From: Streptomyces sp. R33
Lineage (GTDB): Bacteria > Actinomycetota > Actinomycetes > Streptomycetales > Streptomycetaceae
Direction of reading: 5' to 3'
DNA length: 64,000 bases
Assembly: GCF_041200175.1 (NCBI RefSeq)
Contig: NZ_CP165727.1
Coordinates: 5,769,501 to 5,833,500, forward strand
The notes below the pieces were generated by a model that saw nothing but the letters and a program-made list of their open reading frames with translations, had not been told where the DNA came from and ran no database searches. The position numbers were made by a program, and so were the translations under genes. How positions within the stretch are numbered: position 1 is the first letter of the stretch; the number at the start of each line of letters is the position of its first letter. Below, in pieces: positions 60,035 through 64,000 of the stretch.

Positions 60035-62512
60035 GTGACCGATGCCGATCAGGTCCGCAACGACGCCGTCGAGGCGGCGCTCGGCAAACTCGACCTCGAC
60101 ACCAAGGCCCGGCTCCTGGCCGGCCAGGACATGTGGTCCCTGCCCGCCGTCCCCGGGATCGGGCTCGAGTCCCTCGTCATGTCCGACGGCCCCATCGGCG
60201 TCCGCGGCGTGCGCTGGACCGCCGACGACCCCTCGATCGCCCTGCCCTCCCCGACCGCGCTCGCCGCCGCCTGGGACCCCGCGCTCGCCCGCCGCGCCGG
60301 CCGCCTCCTCGCCCAGGAGGCCCGCCGCAAGGGCGTCCACGTCCTCCTCGCCCCCACCGTCAACCTCCACCGCTCCCCGCTCGGCGGCCGGCACTTCGAG
60401 TGCTACTCCGAGGACCCGTACCTCACCGGCGCCATCGGCACCGGCTACGTGAACGGCGTCCAGGACGGCGGCGTCGGCACCACCGTCAAGCACTTCGTCG
60501 GCAACGACGCCGAGACCGAGCGGTTCACCGTGGACAGCGTCATCGCCCCGCGCCCGCTGCGCGAGCTGTACCTGGCTCCCTTCGAGGCCATCGTCGCGAA
60601 CGCCCACCCCTGGGGCATCATGACGGCGTACAACCAGGTCAACGGCACGACGATGACCGAGCACCGCCACCTCGTGAACGAAGTCCTGCGCGGCGAATGG
60701 GGCTTCGACGGGTACAACGTCTCTGACTGGATGGCCGCCCGCTCCACCACCGGCGACATCCTCGGCGGCCTCGACGTGGCCATGCCCGGCCCGCAGACCG
60801 TCTACGGACCGGCCCTCGCCGAGGCCGTCCGGGTCGGCGAGGTCCCCGAGTCCGCCGTGGACGAGGCCGTGCGCAACGTACTGCGCCTCGCCGCCCGCGT
60901 CGGGATCCTGGCGGGCGCCCCCGCCGCCGTCGCCGAGACCCCGGCCGCCATCGACGGCCAGGGGCTGGCCCGGGAGATAGCCGCCCGCGGCTTCGTCCTC
61001 GTCCGCAACGAGACCGTCTCCGGCGCGAAGCGTGCCCTGCCGCTGGACGCCGCCCCCGGCCGCACGGTCGCCCTGATCGGGGCCGCCGCCCGCGACGCCC
61101 GCGTCCTCGGCGGCGGTTCGGCCACCGTCTTCCCCGAGCGGATCGTCTCGCCGCTCGACGGGCTGAGCGCCGCCCTCCCGGAAGGGGCCCTGACCTTCGC
61201 CGTCGGCGCCGACCCCAGCGAGGAAGCCGCCCCCGCCGACCAGGGCTTCGAGCTCCGCGCGATCTGCCGCGACGCCTCCGGCGCCGTCCTCGGCGAGGGC
61301 AGCCTGCCGACCGGCCAGGTCCAGTGGATCGGCGAGGACCTGCCCGCGGGCGCCACGTACGAGACCATGGCCAGCATCGAGGTCACCGGTACGTTCGTGC
61401 CGCGCGAGAGCGGCGAGCACACCTTCGGCACCCGCGGACTCGGCGCCTTCACCCTCGCCGTCGGAGGCGAGACCCGGTGGGAGGGCGTCCAGGCGATGGG
61501 CGACGAGGCCGACCCGTTCGAGGCCTTCTTCGGCGCCCCCAGCGAGCGCGCCCGCGTCGATCTCACCGAGGGCGAGGCCGTCGAGGTCTCGCTGACCTTC
61601 CAGGTCCCCGACACGACCACGCTGCCGCTCAAGGCGATCATGTTCTCGCTGCTCCACCTCGGCCCGCGGCGCGACGCCGACGAGCTGATCGCCGAGGCCG
61701 TGGCCGCCGCCCGCGCCGCCGACACCGCCGTCGTGGTCGTCGCCACCACCGAGCGCGTGGAGTCCGAGGGCTTCGACCGGCGGGACCTCGCCCTGCCGGG
61801 CCGCCAGGACGACCTCGTGCGCGCCGTCGCCGCCGCCAATCGGAACACCGTGGTCGTCGTCAACGCCGGGTCCCCGGTGGAACTGCCGTGGCGGGACGAG
61901 GTGGCCGCCGTGCTCCTGACCTGGTTCCCCGGCCAGGAGGGCGGGGCCGCGCTGGCCGACGTACTCCTCGGGGACGCGGAGCCGGGCGGGCGGCTGCCCA
62001 CCACCTGGCCCGAGCGGTTCGCCGACGCGCCCGTCACCGAGGTCGTCCCGACCGACGGCCGGCTGGAGTATCGCGAGGGGCTCTTCATCGGCTACCGGGC
62101 GTACGAGGCCCAGGGCATCGCCCCCGCCTTCCCGTTCGGGCACGGCCTCGGCTACACCGACTGGGCGTACGAGTCCCTCGAGGTCACCGGCAGTACGGCC
62201 CGGGTCCGCGTCACCAACACCGGCACCCGGCCCGGCCGTGAGGTCGTCCAGCTCTACGTCGCTCCCGTCGACACGGCGTCCGACCGCGAGCCAAGCAGGG
62301 CCGTGGAGCGTCCGGCGAGCTGGCTGGCCGCCTTCGCGGGCGTCGAGGCGGGCCCCGGGGAGAGCGTCGAGGCCGAGATCGCCCTGCCCGCCCGGGCCTT
62401 CGAGATCTGGGACGAGGAGACCCGCGGCTGGCAGCGGATCGGCGGCGCGTACGAGGTCCGCGCAAGCCACGCGCACGGCGACACGCGGCTGACGGCGACC
62501 CTGGAGATCTAA
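60035..62512 (+). CDS. GH3 beta-glucosidase with PA14 domain
   Basis: An 825-residue glycoside hydrolase family 3 enzyme. The (beta/alpha)8 domain begins MSDGPIGVRG. The nucleophile is Asp231 in FDGYNVSDWMAARS, the second domain follows, and a PA14-like sugar-binding insert lies at about 405-565 (RAICRDASGAVLG to LLHLGP). The C-terminal fibronectin-type III domain begins near VTNTGTRPGREVVQLYV. It has no signal peptide, so it acts in the cytosol on imported beta-glucosides. GTG 60035 is chosen because it follows GAGGAGG by 7 nt; the longer frame to 59714 contains no domain. Confidence 0.92.
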   Translation: MTDADQVRNDAVEAALGKLDLDTKARLLAGQDMWSLPAVPGIGLESLVMSDGPIGVRGVRWTADDPSIALPSPTALAAAWDPALARRAGRLLAQEARRKGVHVLLAPTVNLHRSPLGGRHFECYSEDPYLTGAIGTGYVNGVQDGGVGTTVKHFVGNDAETERFTVDSVIAPRPLRELYLAPFEAIVANAHPWGIMTAYNQVNGTTMTEHRHLVNEVLRGEWGFDGYNVSDWMAARSTTGDILGGLDVAMPGPQTVYGPALAEAVRVGEVPESAVDEAVRNVLRLAARVGILAGAPAAVAETPAAIDGQGLAREIAARGFVLVRNETVSGAKRALPLDAAPGRTVALIGAAARDARVLGGGSATVFPERIVSPLDGLSAALPEGALTFAVGADPSEEAAPADQGFELRAICRDASGAVLGEGSLPTGQVQWIGEDLPAGATYETMASIEVTGTFVPRESGEHTFGTRGLGAFTLAVGGETRWEGVQAMGDEADPFEAFFGAPSERARVDLTEGEAVEVSLTFQVPDTTTLPLKAIMFSLLHLGPRRDADELIAEAVAAARAADTAVVVVATTERVESEGFDRRDLALPGRQDDLVRAVAAANRNTVVVVNAGSPVELPWRDEVAAVLLTWFPGQEGGAALADVLLGDAEPGGRLPTTWPERFADAPVTEVVPTDGRLEYREGLFIGYRAYEAQGIAPAFPFGHGLGYTDWAYESLEVTGSTARVRVTNTGTRPGREVVQLYVAPVDTASDREPSRAVERPASWLAAFAGVEAGPGESVEAEIALPARAFEIWDEETRGWQRIGGAYEVRASHAHGDTRLTATLEI

Positions 62513-62548
62513 AGGTCCGGGTTGGCCGGAAAACACCCATGAACCGGG

Positions 62549-62578
62549 CCGGAGGCGGGCCCTGACACCCGCCTCCGG
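62549..62578. terminator. Bidirectional terminator between GH3 and SGNH genes
   Basis: CCGGAGGCGGG (62549-62559) pairs with CCCGCCTCCGG (62568-62578), an 11-bp stem with an 8-nt loop, between convergent genes. Confidence 0.8.
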
Positions 62579-62604
62579 TCCCCGGCCCCGACCCTGTCGT
62601 TCCG

Positions 62605-63501
62605 TCAGCGCGGCGGCTCGGCCGCCGTCACCTGGCGGTGCGCCAGCTCCGCGAGCCGCGCCTGGCCGTCCTTGCCCGGGTGGAACCAGTCCCAGTGGCT
62701 CAACTGCTCCGCGGCAAAGGGGTACTGGAACACCGCGCCGCCGTCGTAGCGGCACAGGGCGTCCTTCTTGCAGACCTCGCGGAGCACCTCGTTGTACTCG
62801 ACCACCCGCGCCCGCACCTGCTCGCGCCGGGCCGTCGCCCCGGTGGCCACCGACAGCGGGTCCGCGAGCATCGACTGACAGATCCCCAGCTTCCAGATCT
62901 GCCGCACCATCGGGGCGTCCTTGCCCTGCTCCCACAGCCGCTGGAGGTCCGGCACGCTGGAGACGTACACCTGGGAGGCGGGGGAGGCCGCGCGCAGGCC
63001 GGCGAGGGCCTTCTCGAAACCGGCCCGGAACTCCGCCACCGGCGTCATCGACGAAGCCGTCGGGCGGCAGGCGTCGTTGGAGCCCACCATCACCGTGACC
63101 AGGTCGGGCTTGTGCTCCGCGGCCGAGGCCAGCTGACCTGCCAGATCCGCCATCCGCGAGCCCGTCACCGCGTAGTTCCAGCTGCGCGCCGGCACCTCGG
63201 CCTCCCCGAGCAGCCGGGCGGCGAGGGAGCGGACGGCGGGGTCGTTGCCGGTGGCCCAGGAGACCTCCGGGCAGTCAGCCAGCACCGAACAGGCGTCGAA
63301 ACCCCTGGTGATGGAGTCGCCGACGGCGGCGATCGATGCGGGCGCGGTGTTCCAGCGCGGACCGGCCTGCGCTCCCCGCTCACCCTCCGTGGCCGACCCG
63401 CCCGACTGACACCCGGTCAGCGCCGCGGCCAGGAGGACCGTCGCCGTGCCCGCGCCCGCGAGAGTCCGGCGCGCGCGGCGGCGCAGGGCGGTGGTGCACA
63501 T
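62605..63501 (-). CDS. SGNH/GDSL hydrolase lipoprotein
   Basis: A 298-residue exported hydrolase. The signal ends in a lipobox LTGC (Cys31), so it is membrane-anchored. SGNH blocks: AAVGDSITRGFDAC (Ser nucleophile near residue 63), MVGSNDAC (Asn and Asp block III) and HWDWFHPGKDG (catalytic Asp and His, near 270). Extra Cys pairs may form disulfides. Such enzymes deacylate esters, lipids or polysaccharides at the cell surface; the substrate is unknown. The ATG at 63501 gives MCTTALRRRARRTL, a good signal start. Confidence 0.86.
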   Translation of the reverse strand: MCTTALRRRARRTLAGAGTATVLLAAALTGCQSGGSATEGERGAQAGPRWNTAPASIAAVGDSITRGFDACSVLADCPEVSWATGNDPAVRSLAARLLGEAEVPARSWNYAVTGSRMADLAGQLASAAEHKPDLVTVMVGSNDACRPTASSMTPVAEFRAGFEKALAGLRAASPASQVYVSSVPDLQRLWEQGKDAPMVRQIWKLGICQSMLADPLSVATGATARREQVRARVVEYNEVLREVCKKDALCRYDGGAVFQYPFAAEQLSHWDWFHPGKDGQARLAELAHRQVTAAEPPR

Positions 63502-63659
63502 CGGGTGGTCCCCTTCTCGTCGCCCCTCGTCCTCCGGGGGCGTCCTGCTGAGTGAATGCTCTGGGTTTGGCGGCCTCGGACCGACCGTACGTCACACCAT
63601 GACCCCTGGCGCACGGTAGCTTTTTCCCGTGGCGTTTCGGCCGCAGGTCCCGTGGCGCA

Positions 63660-63687
63660 TTGTCAAATAATTTCCGTTACATTACAT
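63660..63687 (+). promoter_or_regulatory. Probable promoter of the DUF3145 gene
   Basis: TTGTCA (63660-63665) and TTACAT (63682-63687), separated by 16 nt, are in the only strongly AT-rich part of 63502-63750, about 65 bp before the start. It resembles an HrdB-type promoter. No other feature is seen in this gap. Confidence 0.45.
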
Positions 63688-63750
63688 CACGTCACAAACT
63701 GTCCGTTTTCTGGAGTTTATTCCCGACCTCGTCCCACACTGGAGGTCCCG

Positions 63751-64000
63751 GTGACGACACGTGGAGTTCTGTACGTGCATTCCGCACCGCGCGCGCTCTG
63801 CCCGCACGTGGAATGGGCTGTTGCGGGCGTGCTCGGGGTGCGGGTGAACCTCGACTGGATCAGGCAGCCCGCCTCCCCCGGCACCTGGAGAGCCGAGTTC
63901 TCCTGGCAGGCCGAAGCGGGCACCGCGTCGAAGCTCGCCTCCGCGCTGCGCGGCTGGCACCTGCTGCGCTTCGAGGTGACCGCGGAACCCTGCCCGACCG
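63751..64000 (+). CDS. DUF3145-family protein, 3' end outside window
   Basis: From GTG 63751, preceded by GGAGG at 5 nt, the frame remains open to the window edge (83 codons seen). The sequence begins VTTRGVLYVHSAPRALCPHVEWAVAGVLGVRVNLDW and continues through AEFSWQAEAGTASKLASALRGWHLLRFEVTAEP. I recognise this as the N-terminal part of the actinobacterial DUF3145 family, whose function is unknown and which commonly lies near fatty-acid synthase genes in Streptomyces. Because the gene is cut by the window, its size is not known here (usually about 165 residues). Confidence 0.85.
   Translation, partial: MTTRGVLYVHSAPRALCPHVEWAVAGVLGVRVNLDWIRQPASPGTWRAEFSWQAEAGTASKLASALRGWHLLRFEVTAEPCPT

Overview
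The window is high-GC actinobacterial chromosome, almost certainly Streptomyces. The signs are very strong third-position GC, many GTG starts, short ATGA/GTGA gene overlaps, a single in-frame TTA codon, and a core gene set typical of that genus (ppdK, dnaG, dgt, an HrdA-type sigma factor, an Mbl-like actin homologue, DUF3145). There are no phage, integrase, transposase, CRISPR or rRNA genes. It looks like conserved chromosomal core with a few lineage-specific insertions.

Layout. 1-6.3 kb: the 5' part of a DHA2 drug exporter, dusB, pyruvate phosphate dikinase with a structured leader and strong terminators, then a dyad-rich spacer and a TTA-containing winged-helix regulator. 6.4-8.8 kb: a Tat-exported PhoX-type phosphatase, a group III truncated globin and a VOC protein. 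8.8-13.0 kb: a nitrite-assimilation operon (FAD oxidoreductase, nirB, nirD) behind a near-consensus GlnR box. 13.2-17.8 kb: a TauE/SafE exporter, a class F sortase with a membrane-anchored surface protein, and a lipoprotein plus histidine kinase pair with no response regulator. 17.9-26.0 kb: cutA, a GGCT-like gene, dnaG, a ferredoxin-reductase-type flavoprotein, dgt, a sirohydrochlorin chelatase, a SanA-like protein and an SDR. 26.2-31.1 kb: assimilatory nitrate reductase, an AbiEii-like nucleotidyltransferase coupled to an internally duplicated protein of unknown function, and the sigma factor. 31.2-36.9 kb: a heterodimeric ABC exporter, an FGGY kinase and a YtxH-like protein. 37.0-37.4 kb: three tRNA genes (two identical Asn, one CAU).

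37.5-46.5 kb: a YbdK-type carboxylate-amine ligase, an MFS exporter, a DUF6461-like protein, a fused carboxyltransferase, a LysE exporter carrying an in-frame palindromic repeat beside a divergent Lrp regulator, and a coupled pair of an Mbl-like protein and a GAF histidine kinase. Both members of that pair have damaged ATP-binding motifs. 46.6-54.6 kb: a secreted lipase, small proteins, MarR with a quinone-oxidoreductase-type enzyme, Ohr, an EI24/CysZ-like protein, an imine-reductase-like enzyme divergent from HxlR, a hotdog-like protein and a DUF1707 protein. 54.9-64.0 kb: two GT-C-type membrane glycosyltransferase-like proteins, a carbon-nitrogen hydrolase, TetR divergent from a PA14-containing GH3 beta-glucosidase, an SGNH lipoprotein and the start of a DUF3145 gene.

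How genes work together. Nitrate assimilation is spread over the first half: nitrate reductase makes nitrite, NirBD reduces it to ammonium, the chelatase supplies siroheme for NirB, and GlnR-like sites precede both the nir operon and the nitrate reductase gene. Several regulator-target pairs are divergent (Lrp/LysE, MarR/oxidoreductase, HxlR/reductase, TetR/GH3). The features most deserving follow-up are the Mbl/GAF-kinase pair with degenerate ATP sites, the AbiEii-like module with a non-AbiEi partner, the structured spacer downstream of ppdK, the repeat inserted into lysE, a possible frameshift at the chelatase 5' end, and short tandem repeats that sit exactly on stop codons.
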